A DNA stretch of 27,100 bases from contig CAMTFK010000042.1 of NCBI GenBank assembly GCA_947071285.1, positions 1 through 27,100 on the forward strand, given 5' to 3'. Under the pieces are notes generated by a model that saw only the letters and a list, made by a program, of their open reading frames with translations, did not search any database and was not told the origin of the DNA. The position numbers were made by a program, and so were the translations under genes. Positions within the stretch are counted from its first letter, which is position 1. Each line of letters starts with the position of its first letter. Below are positions 16,353-22,800 of the stretch, one piece after another. The stretch is from an uncultured Bacteroides sp. (GTDB taxonomy: Bacteria; Bacteroidota; Bacteroidia; Bacteroidales; Bacteroidaceae).

Positions 16353-17786
16353 ATGAAAAAGCAATGGGTATTATTGGTGGTGTTGGCTATTGTTACTTGT
16401 TGCCCTGTGTTGGCTAAAGTAACACTTCCCGCTATCATTTCTGATAATATGGTTTTGCAACAAGATACCAGAGTTAATATCTGGGGTAAGGCAGAACCGG
16501 ATGAAGTCATAACTGTTCAACCTTCATGGGCTACTAAGGCTATGACTGCGGTTGCTTCTGAAGATGGCAAATGGATTGTGAAATTGAAAACGCCTCGTGC
16601 AACGATGAAAAATCAGTCGATTACCGTTAGTGGAGAGAACACTGTAACAGTCAGCAATATCTTGATTGGTGAGGTATGGCTTTGCGGTGGACAGAGTAAT
16701 ATGCTTTTTCCAGTTGGCAAACAAAAAGAAGTGAAGTGGCAAACCGGTATGGAAGGGGCCGGTAAAGAACTACAGGACGCCAATTATCCTGAAATCCGTC
16801 TCTTCACCGTGCCTTATTGCCTGGCACCTGACGGTGAACGTGATGATTGTGAGGGGAAGTGGCTTGTTTGTACTGCGGACCATGCTTACAATTTCTCAGC
16901 AGTGGGTTTTGTTTTCGGTCGACGTCTTTTCAAAGAACTCCATATTCCTGTCGGACTCATTCTTTCAGCCAAAGGTGATACACATGTGGAATCATGGACT
17001 AAAATGGAGGTGATGGAAAATAACCCACTTTATGCAGATGTGTTCGATGAGTTTGGAGTAGAGAATGTGAAACAGAATAAACTCTATAAAGTTCCGTCCA
17101 CACTATGGAACGGCATGATTAGACCAATTCTGGGTTACACCGTCAAGGGTACTGTTTGGTATCAGGGGGAAGCCAATGCTATGCGCTATGAGCAATATCA
17201 ACAGGTATTTACCAATATGATTAATAGTTGGCGTAAGGAGTGGAAGCAACCGGACATGCCTTTTTACTTCGTTCAGATTGCTCCTTTCAAAGGTCAGCCT
17301 GCCGGTATCCGGGAAGCTCAGCTTCAAACGTGGCAGGGTGGGCTGAAGAATCTGGGCATGGTGGTTACTACTGACGTAGGCGATTCGCTTGATATCCATC
17401 CCCGCAACAAACGTGTTCCAGGAGAAAGATTAGCTTTATGGGCGTTGGCTAAACAATATGGTAAGAATATTGTCTGTTCCGGTCCTCTGTTTAAGTCTAT
17501 GAAATTATCTGGGAGCAAACTTATACTGAGCTTTGATTATGCAGATAATGGTTTAATGACACCTAATGATGAACCAGTGGAAGGTTTCTATATAGCCGGT
17601 GCAGATCGGAAATTCTATCCTGCAAAAGCGATTATTAACGGTAACCGCATTGAAGTATCCTCCTCTCAGGTGCAGGAGCCCGTGGCGGTACGTTATGCGT
17701 TTGCGAATTTCTTTCGTGCGAATCTTTATAATAAGGAAGGGTTACCAGCTACCCCGTTCCGTAGTGACTCATGGTCTAAAAAATAA
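16353..17786 (+). CDS. Secreted SGNH carbohydrate esterase, sialate O-acetylesterase-like
   Basis: Exported esterase of about 477 residues from ATG 16353; ATG 16341 overlaps the symporter by 8 bases and adds four residues. The signal peptide core is WVLLVVLAIVTCCPVLA. Early residues (LPAIISDNMVLQQDTRVNIWG) are typical of the sialate-O-acetylesterase family N-terminal domain. The nucleophile is S115 in CGGQSNM; a conserved GTVWYQGEAN block lies at about 266-275; the Asp-His pair of the triad is D347/H349 in SLDIHPRNKR. Family members remove O-acetyl or related ester groups from sugars, not only from sialic acid. No other sialic acid gene is present, so the symbol nanS is not used. It should strip acyl decorations from the ligand of SusCD. 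The sulfatase follows immediately. Confidence 0.87.
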   Translation: MKKQWVLLVVLAIVTCCPVLAKVTLPAIISDNMVLQQDTRVNIWGKAEPDEVITVQPSWATKAMTAVASEDGKWIVKLKTPRATMKNQSITVSGENTVTVSNILIGEVWLCGGQSNMLFPVGKQKEVKWQTGMEGAGKELQDANYPEIRLFTVPYCLAPDGERDDCEGKWLVCTADHAYNFSAVGFVFGRRLFKELHIPVGLILSAKGDTHVESWTKMEVMENNPLYADVFDEFGVENVKQNKLYKVPSTLWNGMIRPILGYTVKGTVWYQGEANAMRYEQYQQVFTNMINSWRKEWKQPDMPFYFVQIAPFKGQPAGIREAQLQTWQGGLKNLGMVVTTDVGDSLDIHPRNKRVPGERLALWALAKQYGKNIVCSGPLFKSMKLSGSKLILSFDYADNGLMTPNDEPVEGFYIAGADRKFYPAKAIINGNRIEVSSSQVQEPVAVRYAFANFFRANLYNKEGLPATPFRSDSWSKK

Positions 17787-17792
17787 ATGCAT

Positions 17793-19466
17793 ATGAAAAT
17801 CAATAAATCAATATACAGTCTGGCGTTGGCTGCTCCCTTCGCTCTCTCTCAGAGTGTCTATGCCGGACAGCGGCCTAATATCGTTTTCTTTTTAGTAGAT
17901 GATTTTGGGTGGACAGAATCCTCTCTGTCTTTCGGCGAAGAAACTTACTCCAATAACTTGCGTTTCAAAACGCCCAATATGGAGCGTCTCTCCCAAAAGG
18001 GTACTATGATGACAAATGCTTATGCTTGTCCGGTTTCAACGCCCACACGTGCATCTTTAATGACAGGTATGAACCCTGCCCACATGAAGATTACATCGTT
18101 CATTTCACTTTATAAGGATGTTGTTCCGGATGCAATTGGCGGTCATCCTGGTGCCACCAATGAGAATCTTGGTGATATTTTTGCTCATCCGGAGTGGAAT
18201 TATAATGCTTTCTGTCCTGTTTCTCTTGAACCGGAACGTGAAACATATGGTCTCAATCATACTCTCTATGCAACTCCTATGGTTGAAATTCTACGTGATG
18301 CCGGCTATCACACCATTCATGTAGGTAAGGCACATTGGGGACCTGCGGGAACACCCGGTTCAAATCCTTATAATATGGGCTTTGTGGTTAACATTGCCGG
18401 TTCGAGCAATGGCCATCCCAAAAGCTATCTTCCAGAAGATAATTTTGGTAACTTGCCGGGCAAGGGGGATTATGGTTCGGTACAGAATATGTCACAATAT
18501 TATGGCACTGATATACACTTAACTGAAGCTATGACCCGTGAAGCACTCAAAACGCTTGAAAATCCCATAAGACAAAAGATTCCTTTCTATCTCTATTTTT
18601 CTCATTATTCTAATCATACTCCCATTCAACGTGATAAACGTTATATTCAGCCCTATCTTGATGCCGGAATGGATGAAGGTCAGGCGCGCTATGCTTCCAT
18701 GGTTGAAGGTATGGATAAAAGTTTGGGAGATGTACTTGATTTCCTCGAAACTAAGGGGGTGGCCGACAATACTATTATCATCTTCTACTCCGACAATGGA
18801 GGACATAGCGTTGGGAATGAGAAGGGTGGAGAACCTCACACTCAGAACCTTCCGTTACGTGAAGGGAAAGGATCGGTTTATGAAGGTGGTATTCGTGTTC
18901 CTATGCTCTTTTGCTGGCCTGGCAAGGTTAGTGCCGGAACGCGCATCAATACCCCTGTTTCAACGGAGGATATGTTCCCCACAATCCTTGAAATGGCAGG
19001 AGTGAAGAAATACGAAACTGTTCAGAAACGGGATGGTCGGAGTCTGGTGAAGCTAATTCAGAAAGGTTCCCGATATGTGGCTAAAGCTCAGAAACGTGGA
19101 GAAATTACCAATCAACGCGAGGCTAATGCCATTGTTATTCCCGAAGCTATTTCAGACATTGATCCTGAACGTGGCATCATCTTCCATTTTCCTCATCAGC
19201 TTCGTTTTGAGGATCAGGATGACATCGACTTCATGAGTGCCATCCGCAAAGGCGATTGGAAACTGGTCTACCGTATGCATACTGCCGAACTTGAACTCTA
19301 TAATCTTCGTGAAGATATTGGTGAGCGTAACAATATGGCTGTTCAGTATCCGGAAATAGTCAAGGAAATGGCAAAAGAACTCGGCACCCGTCTTCGTAGT
19401 TGGGATGCTCCAATGCCTACCGTGAGGGCAACAGGACAAAAGGTTCTTATGCCTGATGAATTATAA
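17793..19466 (+). CDS. Secreted Ser-type sulfatase (S1 family)
   Basis: Sulfatase of about 557 residues with a signal peptide ending near SVYAG. Metal-binding DD lies in FFLVDDFGW. The activation motif is SxPxR with Ser at residue 82 (STPTRASLMTG; codon 18036-18038), so the formylglycine comes from serine and needs an anaerobic sulfatase-maturing radical SAM enzyme, which is not in this window. HVGKAHWG and FYSDNGGHS match other conserved family blocks. It should remove sulfate esters from a sugar or other small molecule. ATG 17787 directly follows the esterase stop; ATG 17793 (MKINKS) is preferred for the signal peptide. This is the last gene of the locus, with a strong terminator 10 bases after its stop. 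Its subfamily and regioselectivity cannot be read by eye. Confidence 0.93.
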   Translation: MKINKSIYSLALAAPFALSQSVYAGQRPNIVFFLVDDFGWTESSLSFGEETYSNNLRFKTPNMERLSQKGTMMTNAYACPVSTPTRASLMTGMNPAHMKITSFISLYKDVVPDAIGGHPGATNENLGDIFAHPEWNYNAFCPVSLEPERETYGLNHTLYATPMVEILRDAGYHTIHVGKAHWGPAGTPGSNPYNMGFVVNIAGSSNGHPKSYLPEDNFGNLPGKGDYGSVQNMSQYYGTDIHLTEAMTREALKTLENPIRQKIPFYLYFSHYSNHTPIQRDKRYIQPYLDAGMDEGQARYASMVEGMDKSLGDVLDFLETKGVADNTIIIFYSDNGGHSVGNEKGGEPHTQNLPLREGKGSVYEGGIRVPMLFCWPGKVSAGTRINTPVSTEDMFPTILEMAGVKKYETVQKRDGRSLVKLIQKGSRYVAKAQKRGEITNQREANAIVIPEAISDIDPERGIIFHFPHQLRFEDQDDIDFMSAIRKGDWKLVYRMHTAELELYNLREDIGERNNMAVQYPEIVKEMAKELGTRLRSWDAPMPTVRATGQKVLMPDEL

Positions 19467-19476
19467 TGTGTGGTGG

Positions 19477-19529
19477 ATTAAGCATAAAAAAGGCTGCCCG
19501 ATTAAGTTGCAGCCTGTTTTATGCTTAAT
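19477..19529. terminator. Long-stem bidirectional terminator
   Basis: Arms at 19477-19497 and 19509-19529 pair over 21 bases with a single mismatch around an 11-base loop; the inner part is AGGCTGC/GCAGCCT flanked by A-run and T-run. It lies between the convergent sulfatase (stop 19466) and acyl-CoA synthetase (stop 19532) and can end transcripts from both sides. Confidence 0.85.
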
Positions 19530-19531
19530 TT

Positions 19532-21178
19532 TTAAATGATTTCAATTCCCTGTTCTTTACAGAGTTGTAATCCCACATCTTTCAGTTTGAACTTTTGTAT
19601 CTTGCCGCTGCCCGTCATGGGGAATTCATCAATAAAGAATACGTATTTTGGTATCTTGTAGCGTGAAATCTTGCCTGTGCAGAAGTCGCGCACATCTGAT
19701 TCATGTAAGTCCACACCTTCCTTCAGGATGATGAAAGCACCTACTTCTTCACCGTACTTCTTTGATGGAATGCCTGCCACCTGCACGTCTTTCACGCCCT
19801 CCAATTTGTAGAGGAACTCCTCTATTTCACGCGGATAAATGTTTTCACCACCACGGATAATCATATCCTTGATGCGTCCGGTGATTCGGTAATTGCCTTC
19901 CTCATCCTTTATGCCGAGATCTCCGGAATGAAGGAAACCGTTTTTATCGATAACTTCGGCAGTAGCCTGCGGGTTCTTGTAGTAACCTTTCATATTGTTA
20001 TATCCCCGGTTGCACATTTCACCTTGCACGCCTACCGGACATTCCTCGCCGGTTTCGGGGTCGATAACCCTAACTTCTGTGTGTTCAAAATCGTGTCCTA
20101 CGGTGTTGCAGCGTACATCAAACGGGTCGTCAATACGCGAAGCCGTCATACCGGGAGAAGTCTCGGTCAGGCCATATACGCTGGTTACCTTCATATACAT
20201 CTTTTCTTCCACCTGCTTCATCAGTTCCACAGGGCAGAGCGAACCTGCCATGATGCCGGTGCGCAGGCTGGACATATCGAACATGTCGAACATCGGATGG
20301 TGCAACTCGGCAATAAACATGGTGGGTACACCGTACAGAGCCGTGCAACGTTCCTTATGAATGGAGGCGAGCACTACCAGCGGATTAAACCGCTCTACCA
20401 TAACTTCCGTGCAACCATGCGTCAGGCAATTCATCGTAGCAAGCACCACGCCGAAGCAGTGAAACAAGGGTACGCAAACACAAAGTTTGTCATCAGCGGT
20501 GAACTTCATGTGCTCTCCCGTCAGATAACCATTGTTGGCGATGTTGTAGTGGGTGAGCATAACGCCTTTCGGAAAGCCTGTGGTTCCCGATGTGTATTGC
20601 ATGTTCACCACATCGTGGCAGGTTACCTGGCTTTTCAGCATATTCAGCCGTTCATCTTCCACATTATTACCCAGCAACAGGATTTCAGCCGTATTGTACA
20701 TACCGCGATGTTTCTCCTGTCCTACGTACACAACATTGCGCATGTGCGGAAAACGCTCACTCTTCAAATGTCCGCGTTCGCATGTCTTCAGTTCCGGCAG
20801 CATGGTGTAGGTCATTTGTACGAAGTCGCTGTCCTTTTCACCATTCACGATGCAAAGAGTGTGCATATCCGAGTTTTCGCACAGATATTCCAGTTCGGCT
20901 TGTTTATAGTTGGTGTTTACAGTGACATAGACGGCACCGATTTTGGCGCAGGCATACAGCAGTGTAAGCCAGTCGGGCACATTGGCAGCCCATATACCTA
21001 CATGAGTTCCGCGTTCCACACCGATGGAGATTAGTCCTTTTGCCATGTCGTCCACCCGTCGGTTGAACTGGCTCCAGGTGAAGCGCAGGTTACGGTCGGA
21101 ATAAACAATATATTCTTTATCAGGCGTAGTTTCTGCCCAGTGCTCCAACCATTGGCCGAGCGTTCTTTCGTATAACAT
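19532..21178 (-). CDS. AMP-dependent acyl-CoA synthetase/ligase
   Basis: ANL-superfamily acyl-CoA synthetase of 548 residues that should activate a carboxylate as acyl-AMP and then acyl-CoA. Visible motifs are the P-loop YTSGTTGFPKG (195-205), YGLTETSPG, HSGDLG, the hinge block GRIKDMIIRGGENIYPREIEE, and GSGKIQKFK with the catalytic lysine near K526. There is no signal or membrane segment. Family resemblance is to medium/long-chain fatty-acid CoA ligases, but the chain length is not predictable. The gene follows the XRE-cupin regulator on the same strand after a 105-base gap filled with inverted repeats, so the pair is probably one transcription unit. Its base composition looks higher in G+C than the SusCD locus, and the convergent terminator separates the two. 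Confidence 0.92.
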   Translation of the reverse strand: MLYERTLGQWLEHWAETTPDKEYIVYSDRNLRFTWSQFNRRVDDMAKGLISIGVERGTHVGIWAANVPDWLTLLYACAKIGAVYVTVNTNYKQAELEYLCENSDMHTLCIVNGEKDSDFVQMTYTMLPELKTCERGHLKSERFPHMRNVVYVGQEKHRGMYNTAEILLLGNNVEDERLNMLKSQVTCHDVVNMQYTSGTTGFPKGVMLTHYNIANNGYLTGEHMKFTADDKLCVCVPLFHCFGVVLATMNCLTHGCTEVMVERFNPLVVLASIHKERCTALYGVPTMFIAELHHPMFDMFDMSSLRTGIMAGSLCPVELMKQVEEKMYMKVTSVYGLTETSPGMTASRIDDPFDVRCNTVGHDFEHTEVRVIDPETGEECPVGVQGEMCNRGYNNMKGYYKNPQATAEVIDKNGFLHSGDLGIKDEEGNYRITGRIKDMIIRGGENIYPREIEEFLYKLEGVKDVQVAGIPSKKYGEEVGAFIILKEGVDLHESDVRDFCTGKISRYKIPKYVFFIDEFPMTGSGKIQKFKLKDVGLQLCKEQGIEII

Positions 21179-21197
21179 GAAAATAATGATTAGTTGT

Positions 21198-21287
21198 TTA
21201 GTGATAAGTGATTAGTATTAGGATAACTTATAGAAGATTAGTGATAGGCAATATGCTTATCACTAATCACTAATCGTTTATCACTAA
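21198..21287. repeat. Nested inverted repeats between XRE-cupin and acyl-CoA synthetase genes
   Basis: The spacer is built of variants of TTAGTGATAA and GTGATTAG. A strong hairpin runs from GATTAGTGATAGGCA (21236-21250) to TGCTTATCACTAATC (21254-21268): 15 pairs including one G-T, with a 3-base loop. Outside it, TTAGTGATAA (21198-21207) is complementary to TTATCACTAA (21278-21287), and GTGATTAG (21208-21215) to CTAATCAC (21263-21270). The right end includes the XRE stop codon (21284-21286). It may be an mRNA processing or attenuation element, or a small repeated element of the genome. Confidence 0.7.
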
Positions 21288-21859
21288 ATGGGTGTATAGA
21301 TTACTGCAAGAATTTTGGCTGCCTGTCCTTCGTAGGCATGTACATGGTGCGGAACGATGGAGTCATAATAGATGCTGTCTCCTTCCTCAAGCAAGTATGT
21401 ATTTTTGCCGTAGCTGATTTCCATGATACCCTCCATAACCATGATGAATTCCTCTCCTTCGTGAGAAGAGAGCACGAAGTCGCTGTCTTCCGTGGCAGCC
21501 ACGTCGATGATGAATGGCTCCATGTGGCGGTCCGCTTTCGACTTGGACAGGGAATGGTATTCCATGTGCTTGCGGCTCTGGATAGCATTGTTAGAGAAAC
21601 TAATGGTGTCCTTTGATTCCGTTTTACGGCAGATAGCAGGACCTGTCTCATCCTGGTCGTCGAGGAATGTACCCAGTCGCACACCCAGCACGCGGGCTAT
21701 CTTGATGAGCGGGGCCAATGAAGGCAGGTCGATGTTGTTTTCAATGCGTTCAATCTGTTCTACGGCTAAACCGGAACGTTCGGCCAATTGCTCAATGCTG
21801 ATTGACTGGCTTTCACGGAGTGACTTGATTTTTTCTCCGACAATCTTGCTTGTATCCAT
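21284..21859 (-). CDS. XRE-family regulator with C-terminal cupin domain
   Basis: Regulator of 191 residues. Residues about 9-64 form a Cro/C1-type helix-turn-helix (IKSLRESQSISIEQLAERSG, then VEQIERIENN). Residues about 115-188 form a cupin barrel (HEGEEFIMVMEGIMEISYG, then EEGDSIYYDSIVPHHVHAY) that could bind a small ligand or metal. This architecture is typical of small transcription factors controlling adjacent metabolic genes. It lies upstream of the acyl-CoA synthetase on the same strand, and likely senses the ligase substrate, product or a related acyl compound. A good TAnnTTTG promoter lies upstream. The target operator was not identified. Confidence 0.92.
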   Translation of the reverse strand: MDTSKIVGEKIKSLRESQSISIEQLAERSGLAVEQIERIENNIDLPSLAPLIKIARVLGVRLGTFLDDQDETGPAICRKTESKDTISFSNNAIQSRKHMEYHSLSKSKADRHMEPFIIDVAATEDSDFVLSSHEGEEFIMVMEGIMEISYGKNTYLLEEGDSIYYDSIVPHHVHAYEGQAAKILAVIYTPI

Positions 21860-21909
21860 AATTGATAATGTTTTTCGCCTATTAGGTTATAAATTGTATT
21901 GTTAAACTG

Positions 21910-21943
21910 CAAAAATAAAACAAACTTTTACTTGTTGCAACAA
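21910..21943 (-). promoter_or_regulatory. Promoter of the XRE-cupin/acyl-CoA synthetase unit
   Basis: On the minus strand 21917-21910 reads TATTTTTG (TAnnTTTG), and TTG at 21940-21938 lies 20 bases upstream in a TTGTTGC context, matching the -33 element. The leader to ATG 21859 would be about 45 bases. Confidence 0.6.
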
Positions 21944-22316
21944 TACACGGAGAAAAGTTTCGCCTCCGGATTAAAAGTGACTGTACATATCTTCTGTTTG
22001 TGTTCTGTTCCATTTCTCTTTGGGACTGTACTTCCTTTGCGTCTCCTTCGCTTCTATAGGAGGACGAAAAGAGCGAAGGGGGTACGAGGAGGGTGCGAAG
22101 GAGATGCGAAGAGGGTACGAAGCGGATGTAATTGTCCTGTTTGTCGGATTCCTGTTTTCGCGATTCTTCTATTCCTGTAACCGAATGTGGAAAATACTTC
22201 TATAAGATGCATATTTAGCATGAAATATGTCTTCTAAGGAAGTCATAACAGGGAGGGAATGTGTCTAGTATAGTTTTTACCTTATTTATGTATGAGGGTT
22301 AGAGGCATTTAAAAAC
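21944..22316. other. Intergenic stretch with no convincing gene
   Basis: Between the XRE promoter and the rpsO terminator there are about 370 bases without a supported gene. Short plus-strand frames of 93 and 61 codons exist at 21899-22180 and 22020-22205, but they run through an 11-base tandem repeat whose period is not a multiple of three, have odd composition and show no family motif. The recognisable content is that repeat and its partner arm (22035-22129). From 22130 to 22316 I see only AT-rich sequence. Confidence 0.6.
22035..22129. repeat. Five-copy 11-nt purine-rich tandem repeat with inverted partner
   Basis: From 22075 to 22129 the sequence is five consecutive 11-mers: GAAGGGGGTAC, GAGGAGGGTGC, GAAGGAGATGC, GAAGAGGGTAC and GAAGCGGATGT. 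Just upstream, 22035-22051 (CTTTGCGTCTCCTTCGC) is complementary to 22095-22111 over 17 bases with two G-T pairs. Part of the same arm (CCTTCGCT, 22045-22052) is also perfectly complementary to AGCGAAGG at 22072-22079, so two alternative hairpins are possible. The function is unknown. Confidence 0.75.
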
Positions 22317-22349
22317 AAAAAGGGAAGCTTTTTAACGGCTTCCCTTTTT
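22317..22349 (-). terminator. Terminator of rpsO
   Basis: AAAAAGGGAAGC (22317-22328) and GCTTCCCTTTTT (22338-22349) form a perfect 12-bp stem with a 9-base loop. Read on the minus strand it ends in a T-run 25 bases after the rpsO stop. Confidence 0.88.
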
Positions 22350-22373
22350 AATGTTTTTGCTGTAGGTAACGGA

Positions 22374-22643
22374 TTACTTACGCAGACCGAGCTCTTTAAC
22401 GATGGCACGATATCTTGTGATGTCGCGATCCTTCAGGTAGTTCAGCAACGCACGGCGTTTTCCTACCAACATTGTCAAGGCTCTTTCAGTACTATAATCT
22501 TTTCTGTTGAGCTTCAGGTGCTCAGTCAGGTGGGAAATACGGTATGAAAACAAAGCTATCTGGGCCTCAGCTGAGCCAGTATCAGTGTTAGACTTTCCGT
22601 ACTTGCCAAAGATCTCTTGCTTTTTAGCAGCGTCTAAATACAT
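22374..22643 (-). CDS. rpsO: 30S ribosomal protein S15
   Basis: Ribosomal protein of 89 residues, the standard bacterial S15 length. The sequence has the typical GSAEAQIALFSYRISHLTEHLK and DYSTERALTMLVGKRRALLNYL blocks that bind the central domain of 16S rRNA, where S15 is a primary assembly protein. It is a single gene with its own promoter (22688-22716) and terminator (22317-22349), divergent from typA. Bacterial S15 often represses its own translation through its leader, but I could not identify such a structure in the roughly 40-base leader. Confidence 0.98.
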   Translation of the reverse strand: MYLDAAKKQEIFGKYGKSNTDTGSAEAQIALFSYRISHLTEHLKLNRKDYSTERALTMLVGKRRALLNYLKDRDITRYRAIVKELGLRK

Positions 22644-22687
22644 AACTTTTAATTAAATTGATATATAAATGTTCTTTTAAGAGGGTG

Positions 22688-22716
22688 CAAAGATAGGGAT
22701 AAACTTTTATACTGCA
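22688..22716 (-). promoter_or_regulatory. rpsO promoter
   Basis: Minus-strand TATCTTTG (22695-22688) fits TAnnTTTG, and TTG at 22716-22714 lies 18 bases upstream as a -33 element. The leader to ATG 22643 is about 40 bases. Confidence 0.6.
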
Positions 22717-22770
22717 ATGATATTCAATGAAATTTTTCTCTTGCTACAGTTATATCTAATGCAAAATTCG

Positions 22771-22778
22771 TACCTTTG
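22771..22778 (+). promoter_or_regulatory. typA -7 box
   Basis: TACCTTTG matches the Bacteroides TAnnTTTG box 22 bases before ATG 22801, giving a short leader. It supports ATG 22801 over the upstream in-frame ATGs at 22717 and 22759, which would precede the promoter. The -33 element is weak. Confidence 0.6.
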
Positions 22779-22800
22779 CAGCCAAATATATAGGTATTGT

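Noticed and set aside
16353..17786. Sialic acid catabolism, suggested by the sialate O-acetylesterase-like gene
   Set aside because: No sialidase, lyase, epimerase or kinase of sialic acid metabolism is present; the SGNH family has broader deacetylase roles.
19928..21034. Plus-strand open frame of 368 codons
   Set aside because: It is antisense to the acyl-CoA synthetase, which has all ANL motifs. The frame is His-rich, shows no family motif and is explained by the codon composition of the minus-strand gene.
22075..22129. CRISPR array
   Set aside because: The units are 11 bases long, imperfect and directly adjacent with no spacers, and no cas gene is nearby.
21899..22180. Plus-strand open frame of 93 codons in the gene-free stretch
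   Set aside because: It overlaps the XRE promoter and an 11-base tandem repeat not in multiples of three, and has no recognisable domain or promoter.
22717..22800. Longer N terminus for TypA (28 extra residues)
   Set aside because: The -7 box at 22771-22778 lies inside this extension, and the family begins at MQNIRNIAIIAHVDHGKTT.
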